Source: Rhodobacterales bacterium
Lineage (GTDB): Bacteria > Pseudomonadota > Alphaproteobacteria > Rhodobacterales > Rhodobacteraceae
Length of the DNA: 16,559 bases
NCBI GenBank assembly: GCA_013298675.1
Contig: JAAFIJ010000023.1
Coordinates: forward strand, 1 to 16,559
Direction of reading: 5' to 3'
In this document: one piece after another, positions 7,659 through 14,058 of the stretch
Position numbering within the stretch: the first letter of the stretch is position 1
How the letters are laid out: each line of letters opens with the position of its first letter
Notes under the pieces: model-generated
The model's database searches: none
What the model saw: only the letters and a program-made list of their open reading frames with translations
Told to the model about the DNA's origin: nothing
Position numbers and translations under genes: made by a program

Positions 7659-8723
7659 TTAACCGCGTTCGGTTAACAGCTTGCTTACCAATTGGGCCGT
7701 GTAATCCACAATCGGCACAATGCGTCCGTAGTTGAGCCGAGTCGGCCCAATCACCCCTACTGCGCCGATGATCTTTCGGTCAGCGTTCATATAGGGAGAG
7801 ACGACCAGAGAGGAACCCGAAAGTGAGAAAAGTTTGTTCTCAGAGCCAATAAAAATGCGAACACCTTCACCGGATTCGGTCAATTCCAGAAAATCCGCGA
7901 TATCTCGCTTGCGTTCAAGATCATCAAACAGGCTGCGGATGCGGTCGACGTCCAGTGCGTCGGTCGTCTCGTCGATCAGGTTCGCGCGGCCCCGCACGAT
8001 CAACCGCTCGCTTTGCTCGCCTTCATTTTCCCAAACCGCGACGCCCTTTTCCACCAAGGCCTGTGCCAGTACGTCAATCTCTTGCCGCCGGCGCGCAATG
8101 TCTTGCACAAAGGTGCGGCGCAACTCTGACAGGGTCCGTCCCTCGGCAAGCGAGTTCAGAAAATTTGCAGCCTCACGCAACGATGACGGCGTCTGACCGG
8201 GCGGTGGCACAAAGATGCGGTTTTCCACGTGACCATCGGCAAACACCAACACAACCAACGCCCGCTCTGCCGACAGGCTGACAAATTCGATATGCTTGAT
8301 CGCAGTTTCTTGTTTGGGCGCCAAAACCACACTGGCCCCGTGGGTGATCCCCGACAAGGTCGCGCCAACCTTATCCAGCAGCGTCGCCACGTCTGGGTCA
8401 GGGCTTGAAAACGCGTTGTCGATCAGAGCACGGTCAGCGCTGGCAATATCGCCCACCTCTAGCAGACCATCGACAAACATCCGCAACCCTTGTTGCGTCG
8501 GAATGCGCCCGGCCGATATATGCGCGCTGCCCAGCAGGCCCATAAACTCCAGATCCTGCATTACATTGCGGATCGTTGCCGCAGACAGCTTTTCGGTCAT
8601 GCTGCGGGTCAACGTTCGCGACCCAATCGGATCGCCCGACGCCAAATAGCTTTCGACAACGCGCCGAAATACCTCGCGCGAGCGTTCATTCATTTCAGAC
8701 AGGATATGCGTCGCTTCAGCCAT
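7659..8723 (-). CDS. hrcA: Heat-inducible transcription repressor HrcA
   Basis: HrcA represses chaperone operons, usually groESL, by binding the CIRCE inverted repeat, and depends on GroEL for activity. The N-terminal winged helix is clear (residues about 14-80: E-V-F-R-R-V-V-E-S-Y-L, G-S-R-T-L, A-T-I-R-N-V-M-Q-D-L-E, G-R-I-P-T). The C-terminal blocks G-V-I-G-P-T-R and N-Y-G-R-I-V-P-I-V-D are typical. At 354 residues it is full length. The ribosome site before the ATG at 8723 is weak; M11 (8693) is an alternative start. No CIRCE repeat occurs in this window, so self-regulation through CIRCE is not supported. It is divergent from rph across a 117-base gap. Confidence 0.96.
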   Translation of the reverse strand: MAEATHILSEMNERSREVFRRVVESYLASGDPIGSRTLTRSMTEKLSAATIRNVMQDLEFMGLLGSAHISAGRIPTQQGLRMFVDGLLEVGDIASADRALIDNAFSSPDPDVATLLDKVGATLSGITHGASVVLAPKQETAIKHIEFVSLSAERALVVLVFADGHVENRIFVPPPGQTPSSLREAANFLNSLAEGRTLSELRRTFVQDIARRRQEIDVLAQALVEKGVAVWENEGEQSERLIVRGRANLIDETTDALDVDRIRSLFDDLERKRDIADFLELTESGEGVRIFIGSENKLFSLSGSSLVVSPYMNADRKIIGAVGVIGPTRLNYGRIVPIVDYTAQLVSKLLTERG

Positions 8724-8744
8724 CTTGACTGCCTATCACCAATG

Positions 8745-8759
8745 CTCCCCTTTGGGGAG
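8745..8759. repeat. Short perfect inverted repeat between hrcA and rph
   Basis: CTCCCC-TTT-GGGGAG is a 6-bp perfect palindrome with a 3-base centre, 21 bases upstream of the hrcA ATG. It could be an operator or an RNA hairpin in the hrcA leader. It has no T-run and does not match CIRCE. Read on the minus strand its left half supplies a CCCC that resembles a heat-shock (sigma-32) -10. Confidence 0.4.
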
Positions 8760-8783
8760 AGACTGCGTTTGCGTCAATCGGGC

Positions 8784-8811
8784 TTGCGCCCACCCCTCTT
8801 GATTGCCTAAT
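8784..8811 (+). promoter_or_regulatory. Possible promoter of the rph-rdgB-Rid-hemW operon
   Basis: TTGCGC (8784-8789) and CCTAAT (8806-8811) are 16 bases apart, which would start transcription about 20 bases before the rph start. Both hexamers deviate from consensus, so this is tentative. Confidence 0.3.
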
Positions 8812-8840
8812 TGTGCGCAAACAAACAAAAGGATCAACCC

Positions 8841-9560
8841 ATGCGCCCTTCCGGCAGAACATTAGACCAGCTCCGCTCTGTTTCCATCGAAATCGGGGTG
8901 ATGAAGCATGCCGAAGGCTCTTGCCTGATCAAGATGGGCGAAACCCATGTTCTTTGTACCGCCACGATAGAAGATAAGGCCCCTCAGTTTCTAAAGAACA
9001 CCGGGTTGGGTTGGGTCACTGCAGAATACGGCATGCTGCCACGCGCCACCAACAGCCGTACCCGGCGTGAGGCGGCTGCGGGTAAACAATCTGGAAGAAC
9101 ACAGGAAATTCAACGGCTTATTGGCAGATCTCTGCGCGCAGGGGTTGACCGTTCCGCCCTAGGGGAACGTCAGATCGTTGTCGATTGCGATGTTATTCAG
9201 GCAGATGGCGGTACGCGCTGTGCCTCTATCACCGGCGGTTGGGTTGCGTTGCGTTTGGCGGTGAACAAACTGCTAAAGACTGGCCAGATCGTCAGCGATC
9301 CGATCATTGACCATGTTGCCGCTGTCTCTTGCGGCATTTATGCCGGGCAAGAGGTCTTGGATCTGGACTATGATGAAGACAGCACCGCGGGCACCGACGG
9401 AAACTTTGTGATGACCGGGCGCAAGAAATTGATCGAGATACAAATGTCGGCTGAGGGCGCGACCTTTTCGCGCGCTCAAATGTTGGGCCTGCTAGACTTG
9501 GCGGAATTGGGTGCCGACCACTTGGTCGCAGCGCAATTGGCCGCCCTCGCGCAAGCATGA
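8841..9560 (+). CDS. rph: Ribonuclease PH
   Basis: RNase PH is a phosphate-dependent 3'-to-5' exonuclease that trims tRNA 3' ends, and it forms a hexameric ring. The protein opens with the family start R-P-S-G-R-T-L-D-Q-L-R. It has E-Y-G-M-L-P-R-A-T, the phosphate-binding region R-T-Q-E-I-Q-R-L-I-G-R-S-L-R, the strand C-D-V-I-Q-A-D-G-G-T-R, and the acidic L-D-L-D-Y-D-E-D-S stretch with candidate catalytic aspartates. With 239 residues it is full length. The start at 8841 has an AAGGA 8 bases upstream; an in-frame TTG at 8811 has no such site. It is the first gene of a four-gene operon and overlaps rdgB by 4 bases (ATGA). Confidence 0.97.
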   Translation: MRPSGRTLDQLRSVSIEIGVMKHAEGSCLIKMGETHVLCTATIEDKAPQFLKNTGLGWVTAEYGMLPRATNSRTRREAAAGKQSGRTQEIQRLIGRSLRAGVDRSALGERQIVVDCDVIQADGGTRCASITGGWVALRLAVNKLLKTGQIVSDPIIDHVAAVSCGIYAGQEVLDLDYDEDSTAGTDGNFVMTGRKKLIEIQMSAEGATFSRAQMLGLLDLAELGADHLVAAQLAALAQA

Positions 9561-10168
9561 CGCGCAAGTTCGCCGCCCCCCAGCTGGTCGTCGCCACCCA
9601 TAACCGTGGCAAGCTAGAGGAAATCTCGGCGCTGTTGGCACCTTTTGCTGTCAGCGTCGTCTCTGCAGGCGATCTGGGTCTGCCCGAACCCGTCGAGACA
9701 GAGACAACCTTTGTCGGCAATGCGCGGATTAAGGCACATGCGGCAGCCTCGGCAACCGGGCTGCCCGCGCTTTCAGACGATTCCGGCATCACCGTGGATG
9801 CGCTGGGCGGCGCACCGGGCGTCTACACTGCGGATTGGGCGGAAACGCCAACGGGCCGCGATTTCGTGATGGCAATGACACGAACCTGGTCAGAGCTAGA
9901 GGCATTGAACGCCCCCTCTCCCCGGCTTGCACAGTTCCGCTGTACCTTAGTGCTGGCTTGGCCCGATGGCCATGATGAGGTATTCGAAGGCTGCGTTGAG
10001 GGAGAGGTCGTTTGGCCTATGCGCGGAGATATGGGTCATGGCTATGACCCAATTTTCGTGCCTAAAGGCCATTTAGTGACGTTTGGCGAGATGGACCGCT
10101 GGGAAAAGAACCAGATGAGCCACCGCGCAGACGCCTTTAACAAACTTGTCGCGGGGTGTTTTGAATGA
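9557..10168 (+). CDS. rdgB: RdgB/HAM1 non-canonical purine NTP pyrophosphatase
   Basis: This enzyme hydrolyses dITP, ITP and XTP to the monophosphates and keeps deaminated purines out of DNA and RNA. Signature pieces are the N-terminal A-T-H-N-R-G-K-L-E-E-I, E-T-x-T-T-F-V-G-N-A-R-I-K-A, the metal-binding S-D-D-S-G-I-T-V-D-A-L-G-G-A-P-G-V-Y, and G-H-G-Y-D-P-I-F-V-P with the closing S-H-R. The length of 203 residues is normal. Its ATG overlaps the rph stop by 4 bases and its own TGA overlaps the next start by 4, so translation is probably coupled through the operon. Rph and RdgB are frequent neighbours in Alphaproteobacteria. Confidence 0.97.
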   Translation: MTRKFAAPQLVVATHNRGKLEEISALLAPFAVSVVSAGDLGLPEPVETETTFVGNARIKAHAAASATGLPALSDDSGITVDALGGAPGVYTADWAETPTGRDFVMAMTRTWSELEALNAPSPRLAQFRCTLVLAWPDGHDEVFEGCVEGEVVWPMRGDMGHGYDPIFVPKGHLVTFGEMDRWEKNQMSHRADAFNKLVAGCFE

Positions 10169-10539
10169 AGCGCATATCCACCGGTTCCCCTTTTGAGGCG
10201 ACGATGGGCTATAGCCGCGCCATCGTCAAAGGTGGTTGGTGCTTTGTCTCTGGTGTCACCGGATATGACTACGTCAGCATGAAAATGGCCGACGGCGCGG
10301 CCAAACAGGCCCATCAGTGTTTCAAGACCATCGCCTCGGTCCTGACCGAAGCTGGGTTTGAAATGTCCGACATCGTGCGCGTCCAATACACAGTCACCGA
10401 TGCGTCCTTGGTCGACGCGATCATCCCCGTCCTTGGCGAGGCCCTCGGTGACATTCGCCCAGCGGCGACAATGGTGATCGCAGGGCTGATCCGACCCGAA
10501 ATGCTGATCGAAATCGAAGTGACGGCATTCAAAGGATAG
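10165..10539 (+). CDS. RidA/YjgF/UK114 family protein lacking the catalytic arginine
   Basis: The 124-residue size, the opening S-x-G-S-P-F-E, G-Y-S-R-A, F-V-S-G-V-T-G, the helix A-K-Q-A-H-Q-C-F and the end L-I-E-I-E-V-T-A place it in the Rid family, which forms trimers. Archetypal RidA deaminates reactive enamines and imines made by PLP enzymes and needs an arginine (R105 in E. coli) in P-A-R. An ungapped alignment from that P-A to the I-E-I-E block puts A101 there (R-P-A-A-T). This is therefore expected to be one of the Rid groups that lack the arginine, and imine deaminase activity is unlikely. Its real role is unknown; calling it ridA would be misleading. It sits inside the operon, 4 bases over rdgB and directly abutting hemW. 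Confidence 0.88.
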   Translation: MKRISTGSPFEATMGYSRAIVKGGWCFVSGVTGYDYVSMKMADGAAKQAHQCFKTIASVLTEAGFEMSDIVRVQYTVTDASLVDAIIPVLGEALGDIRPAATMVIAGLIRPEMLIEIEVTAFKG

Positions 10540-10542
10540 ATG

Positions 10543-11706
10543 ATGGAGGATTGGACGCACGGCGGGTTTGGTCTGTATCTGCACTGGCCGTTCTGCGAAT
10601 CCAAATGCCCCTACTGCGACTTTAACAGTCACGTCGCGACCAGCATTGATCAAACACGGTGGCAAAGGGCCTATCTCTCTGAAATCGAACGATTTGGCCG
10701 CGAAACACAGGGCCGCGTCTTGCAAACCGTGTTCTTTGGCGGCGGCACACCGTCGCTGATGAACCCGGAACTGGTTGACGCCATACTAACGAAAATCCGT
10801 CAAACTTGGCCGATGAACAACGACCCCGAAATCACGCTAGAGGCGAACCCGCGGTCCATCGAGGCGGGCCGTTTTCGCGCATTCCGTGACGCCGGAGTGA
10901 ACCGCGTCTCGATGGGAATGCAGGCGCTGAACGACGAGGATCTACGCAAGCTTGGCCGAACCCACAGCGCGGCCGAGGCGATGGCCGCTTTTGACGTGGC
11001 GAAAACCATCTTTGATCGCGTCAGTTTCGATTTGATCTATGCCCGCCAAGATCAATCCTTGGCCGATTGGCGCGCAGAACTGCAACGCGCTCTTGGATTG
11101 GCCGTTGACCACCTGTCGCTTTATCAGTTGACCATCGAAGACGGCACAGCCTTTGGCGATAGGTTTGCGCGCGGCGGTCTGAAAGGCCTTCCGACCGAGG
11201 ATTTGTCCGCCGACATGTATGATCTCACTCAAGAGCTGTGCGAGGCCGCAGGCATGCCCGCCTATGAGGTGTCAAACCACGCCAAACCGGGAGCCGAGTC
11301 GCGGCACAATCAGATTTATTGGCGTGGCGGCGACTATATTGGCATTGGCCCCGGCGCACATGGGCGGATCACCAAGGCCGGAATACGCTTTGCGACAGAG
11401 GCCCCAAAGGCCCCAGGGAAGTGGCTGCAAGAGGTTGAAACTGGCAACACCGGCAGCTTCCACTCAGAGGCGCTTACCCCCGCTGAACACGCGGACGAAT
11501 TTCTTCTGATGTCCATAAGACTGTCCGAAGGCCTTGATTTGGGCCGATTAGAGACGATTTCCGGTGAACACTTACCCCGTGAGCGCATCGACGCCCTGGC
11601 AGATCTGGGGATGTTGGAACAGGTCGGCAACCGGCTGATCGTCAGCAAAAAGGGCCGCCCCCTCCTCAATGCGATAATTCGCAGCTTGGCGGGGGCCGGC
11701 CCTTAG
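10543..11706 (+). CDS. hemW: HemW, heme-binding radical SAM protein (HemN-like)
   Basis: The radical SAM cluster motif C18-E-S-K-C22-P-Y-C25 follows the family opening L-Y-L-H-W-P-F. G66-G-G-T-P is the SAM-binding motif. H255-N-Q-I-Y-W is the H-N-x-x-Y heme-binding motif that marks HemW rather than the coproporphyrinogen dehydrogenase HemN, and there is no HemN-type N-terminal extension. HemW is held to be a heme chaperone for respiratory proteins; many databases still label it oxygen-independent coproporphyrinogen oxidase. Two tandem ATGs follow the stop of the Rid gene (10540 and 10543). AGGA at 10533-10536 is 3 bases from the first and 6 from the second, so the second is preferred. It is the last gene of the operon and converges on parB with an 8-base gap and no terminator hairpin. 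Confidence 0.94.
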   Translation: MEDWTHGGFGLYLHWPFCESKCPYCDFNSHVATSIDQTRWQRAYLSEIERFGRETQGRVLQTVFFGGGTPSLMNPELVDAILTKIRQTWPMNNDPEITLEANPRSIEAGRFRAFRDAGVNRVSMGMQALNDEDLRKLGRTHSAAEAMAAFDVAKTIFDRVSFDLIYARQDQSLADWRAELQRALGLAVDHLSLYQLTIEDGTAFGDRFARGGLKGLPTEDLSADMYDLTQELCEAAGMPAYEVSNHAKPGAESRHNQIYWRGGDYIGIGPGAHGRITKAGIRFATEAPKAPGKWLQEVETGNTGSFHSEALTPAEHADEFLLMSIRLSEGLDLGRLETISGEHLPRERIDALADLGMLEQVGNRLIVSKKGRPLLNAIIRSLAGAGP

Positions 11707-11714
11707 GGCGGAAA

Positions 11715-12623
11715 TTAGTGAACGGGCCGTTGCCGTGCCGACAGCGCCCCGCACAGCCAATCAAGATCATCCAGACTTGCGTAATCAATGGTCAGCGCAC
11801 CGCCGCCGCTACTGGCGTTATGCGAAATGACAACTTTCATGCTCAAACCCGCCGACAAATCATTCTCTAACGCCTTGGTATCAGCGTCTTTTTCGGCACC
11901 AGCCCGCTTTGATTTAGCACCCTCAGACTGCGGGGCATCCAGCTTGCGTACCAACTCTTCGGTTTGACGCACACTTAGGTCTTTGGCGATGACCTGTTTG
12001 GCCAAGCCCGACGGATCGCGCGTCGTGATCAGTGCCCGCGCATGGCCGGCGCTAAGTTGGCTTGTCCGAACAAGGTCCAACACATCCTCTGGCAAATTCA
12101 GCAGCCGCAAAAGGTTCGCAATATGGCTGCGACTGCGCGACAGCGCTTCGGCAATTTTCTCTTGCGTGTGACCGAAACGGTCCATCAGCTGCCGATATCC
12201 AAGCGCCTCTTCGACCGCGTTCAGATCCGCGCGCTGGATGTTTTCGATGATCGCGACTTCAAGAACCTCTGTATCGTCAAAATCCCTGACAATTGCTGGA
12301 ATTTCATGCAGTTGCGCGATTTGTGCCGCGCGCCAGCGGCGCTCTCCCGCGACAATTTCATAGGTCCCATCCGCAATTGGCCGCAAGATAAGCGGCTGAA
12401 TAACCCCCTTTTGACGAATAGAATCGGCCAGCGTTGCCAACGCGGCCTCATCAAAGGTTCTGCGCGGCTGATTTGGATTTGGGCGTATCTTTTCAATGGC
12501 ATACATGGCGCCGCCCTGCCGGGACCGCACTTGATCCCCTTGTACTGGCGAGTCCACATTGATATCCGCCATCAAGGCGGAAAGTCCGCGCCCCAGCCCG
12601 CGCCGTTCAGGTTTTTTGTCCAA
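11715..12623 (-). CDS. parB: ParB chromosome partitioning protein
   Basis: ParB binds parS, hydrolyses CTP to clamp and spread on DNA, and stimulates ParA. In order the sequence shows the N-terminal G9-L-G-R-G-L-S-A-L motif that contacts ParA, the N-P-N-Q-P-R-R box (49-55), the CTP-binding G93-E-R-R-W-R-A, E127-N-I-Q-R, a helix-turn-helix at about 152-176 (T-Q-E-K-I-A-E-A-L-S-R-S-R-S-H-I-A-N), a charged linker, and the C-terminal dimer domain ending near L-D-D-L-D-W-L. The start is a TTG that follows the parA stop by 12 bases, with AAGGGGG 7 bases upstream. No ATG gives a complete N-terminus. At 302 residues it is full length. Two parS targets lie upstream in the same transcription unit. Confidence 0.96.
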   Translation of the reverse strand: MDKKPERRGLGRGLSALMADINVDSPVQGDQVRSRQGGAMYAIEKIRPNPNQPRRTFDEAALATLADSIRQKGVIQPLILRPIADGTYEIVAGERRWRAAQIAQLHEIPAIVRDFDDTEVLEVAIIENIQRADLNAVEEALGYRQLMDRFGHTQEKIAEALSRSRSHIANLLRLLNLPEDVLDLVRTSQLSAGHARALITTRDPSGLAKQVIAKDLSVRQTEELVRKLDAPQSEGAKSKRAGAEKDADTKALENDLSAGLSMKVVISHNASSGGGALTIDYASLDDLDWLCGALSARQRPVH

Positions 12624-12630
12624 TGCCCTA

Positions 12631-12637
12631 CCCCCTT
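12631..12637 (-). promoter_or_regulatory. Shine-Dalgarno for parB
   Basis: AAGGGGG on the minus strand ends 7 bases before the TTG at 12623 and begins inside the parA stop codon. It supports the non-ATG start and translational coupling to parA. Confidence 0.6.
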
Positions 12638-13448
12638 ATTCCACACCAACAATTGGATGACGTCTTAGTATTTCTTGCGACAAGGCCCAATACGCCTCTG
12701 CACCCTTAGAGCTTGGGTCATAATCCAACACCGATTGCGCAAAAGAAGGTGCCTCGCTCAACCGCACATTTCTGGGAATGACGGTCTTGAAAACCAAATC
12801 GCCCAACGTCTTACGCGCATCAGCCTCTACCTGTTGAGACAACCTGTTGCGTGCGTCATGCATCGTCAACACAACACCTTCGATCCGAAGTGCCGCATTT
12901 GCCGATTGCCGCACTTCGCGGATTGTCAGCATTAGCTGCGACAGCCCCTCTAGCGCAAAGAATTCGGTCTGCAAAGGCACCAGAACTGAATTGCTGGCGA
13001 CCAAAGCATTGACGGTCAAAAGGCTAAGTGACGGCGGGCAGTCGATCAGCACAAAATCAAAGTGAAGGTCCTGCATGGCAGGTTGGCGCAGCGCATCGTG
13101 AAGCAAGAAACTGCGCTTTTCATGCGCCACCATCTCAATATCCGCCGAAGCGAGATCAGCATTTGCTGGGCAAATGTACAGATTCTCTGTCCTTGTCGGC
13201 TTTATGATCTGCTCCACCGGGTCGTGCTCAATCAACAAGTCATAGGTCGTTTTGTTGCGATCAGATGGATCGATCCCCAACCCAGTAGAGGCGTTGCCCT
13301 GAGGGTCCAGATCGACGAGCAAAACCTTTGCACCCGACCTAACCAAACCAGCAGCCAAGTTGATGGTCGTGGTGGTTTTACCCACCCCGCCCTTTTGGTT
13401 CGCCACAGAGATGATTTGCGGCATGGCGCCCCGTGATTTGCTATACAT
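12636..13448 (-). CDS. parA: ParA chromosome partitioning ATPase
   Basis: ParA is the Walker-type ATPase that forms a gradient on the nucleoid and pulls ParB-parS complexes apart. The deviant Walker A motif K19-G-G-V-G-K24-T-T is intact, with the signature lysine K19. V-D-L-D-P-Q-G-N follows, and Walker B is V-L-I-D-C-P-P-S. The family end S-F-A-Q-S-V-L-D-Y-D-P-x-S-K-G-A is also there. At 270 residues it is the short chromosomal (Soj-like) type with no N-terminal DNA-binding domain. The ATG at 13448 has GGAAGG 8 bases upstream and overlaps the end of rsmG by 8 bases; an ATG at 13424 is possible but has a poorer site. It is cotranscribed with rsmG and parB. Confidence 0.96.
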   Translation of the reverse strand: MYSKSRGAMPQIISVANQKGGVGKTTTTINLAAGLVRSGAKVLLVDLDPQGNASTGLGIDPSDRNKTTYDLLIEHDPVEQIIKPTRTENLYICPANADLASADIEMVAHEKRSFLLHDALRQPAMQDLHFDFVLIDCPPSLSLLTVNALVASNSVLVPLQTEFFALEGLSQLMLTIREVRQSANAALRIEGVVLTMHDARNRLSQQVEADARKTLGDLVFKTVIPRNVRLSEAPSFAQSVLDYDPSSKGAEAYWALSQEILRRHPIVGVE

Positions 13449-14058
13449 GACGGAAGCCTTCCATTTTAAGAATCACTGCGCTGGGATCAACTTTGCTGGC
13501 CACAACCTCTACTTCAAAGGCCCAGCTCTTTTTGGCCTCATCCAGCTCAGCTTGAAAGGTAGCGCCCTTTTGAAAGAGCGCAACGCCTTCTGGAATAAGC
13601 ATTTTATGCGCGAATCCGCAAAGCTGATCCAAGGGCGCCAAGGCCCGCGCGGTCAAAACGTTTGCTCCAAGCGGTGCAATTGCTTCGATGCGCTCACTGA
13701 TCACGTCAACTTTCAGGTCCAGCTGCCGAGCTGCCTGCGAAAGAAAAACAGACTTTCTGCGGTCCACCTCTACCAAAGTAACCCTCAGTTCTGGATCTGA
13801 CTCAAGCCGAAGAATCGCCACTACCAATCCCGGAAATCCGCCGCCTGAACCCATGTCAACCCAGGATCCGCCCGCGACAGCCGCCTGTTGGTAAACTTGA
13901 CAGGAATCCAAGATATGCCTGCTCCACAGGTCTGCCAGGCTGGATTTGGAGACGAGATTTATCGCCGGGTTCCACTTTTTGACCAGCTCAGCGAAATCTT
14001 GCAGCCGCTGAAATGTTTCACGTGAAACATTCAGCCAATCTGGTTGCTCTTGCTTCAT
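13441..14058 (-). CDS. rsmG: RsmG (GidB), 16S rRNA m7G527 methyltransferase
   Basis: RsmG methylates N7 of G527 in 16S rRNA using S-adenosylmethionine; loss gives low-level streptomycin resistance in several bacteria. The protein has K-W-N-P-A-I-N-L-V-S (28-37), R-H-I-L-D-S, the SAM loop D68-M-G-S-G-G-G-F-P-G-L and T-A-R-A-L-A-P-L. At 205 residues it is full length. Its ATG overlaps the mnmG stop by 4 bases and its end overlaps parA. Codons 10-16 (N-V-S-R-E-T-F) are written by a perfect parS palindrome, so this part of the N-terminus is under DNA-level as well as protein-level constraint. Confidence 0.96.
   Translation of the reverse strand: MKQEQPDWLNVSRETFQRLQDFAELVKKWNPAINLVSKSSLADLWSRHILDSCQVYQQAAVAGGSWVDMGSGGGFPGLVVAILRLESDPELRVTLVEVDRRKSVFLSQAARQLDLKVDVISERIEAIAPLGANVLTARALAPLDQLCGFAHKMLIPEGVALFQKGATFQAELDEAKKSWAFEVEVVASKVDPSAVILKMEGFRHV
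14012..14031. other. parS: parS centromere site 1, inside rsmG
   Basis: Bases 14014-14029 read TGTTTCACGTGAAACA, identical to the bacterial chromosomal parS consensus bound by ParB. The palindrome extends perfectly to 20 bp (14012-14031). It lies about 1.4 kb upstream of the parB start, within codons 10-16 of rsmG. Confidence 0.95.

Noticed and set aside
7659..7676. 7-bp inverted repeat TTAACCG-CGTT-CGGTTAA at the end of hrcA
   Set aside because: It spans the hrcA stop codon, has no T-run and lies inside a probable operon, so it is not supported as a terminator. It is short enough to be chance.
8724..8840. A CIRCE element (TTAGCACTC-N9-GAGTGCTAA) expected near hrcA
   Set aside because: No such repeat is present here or elsewhere in the window; the only palindrome in this gap is the CTCCCC/GGGGAG one.
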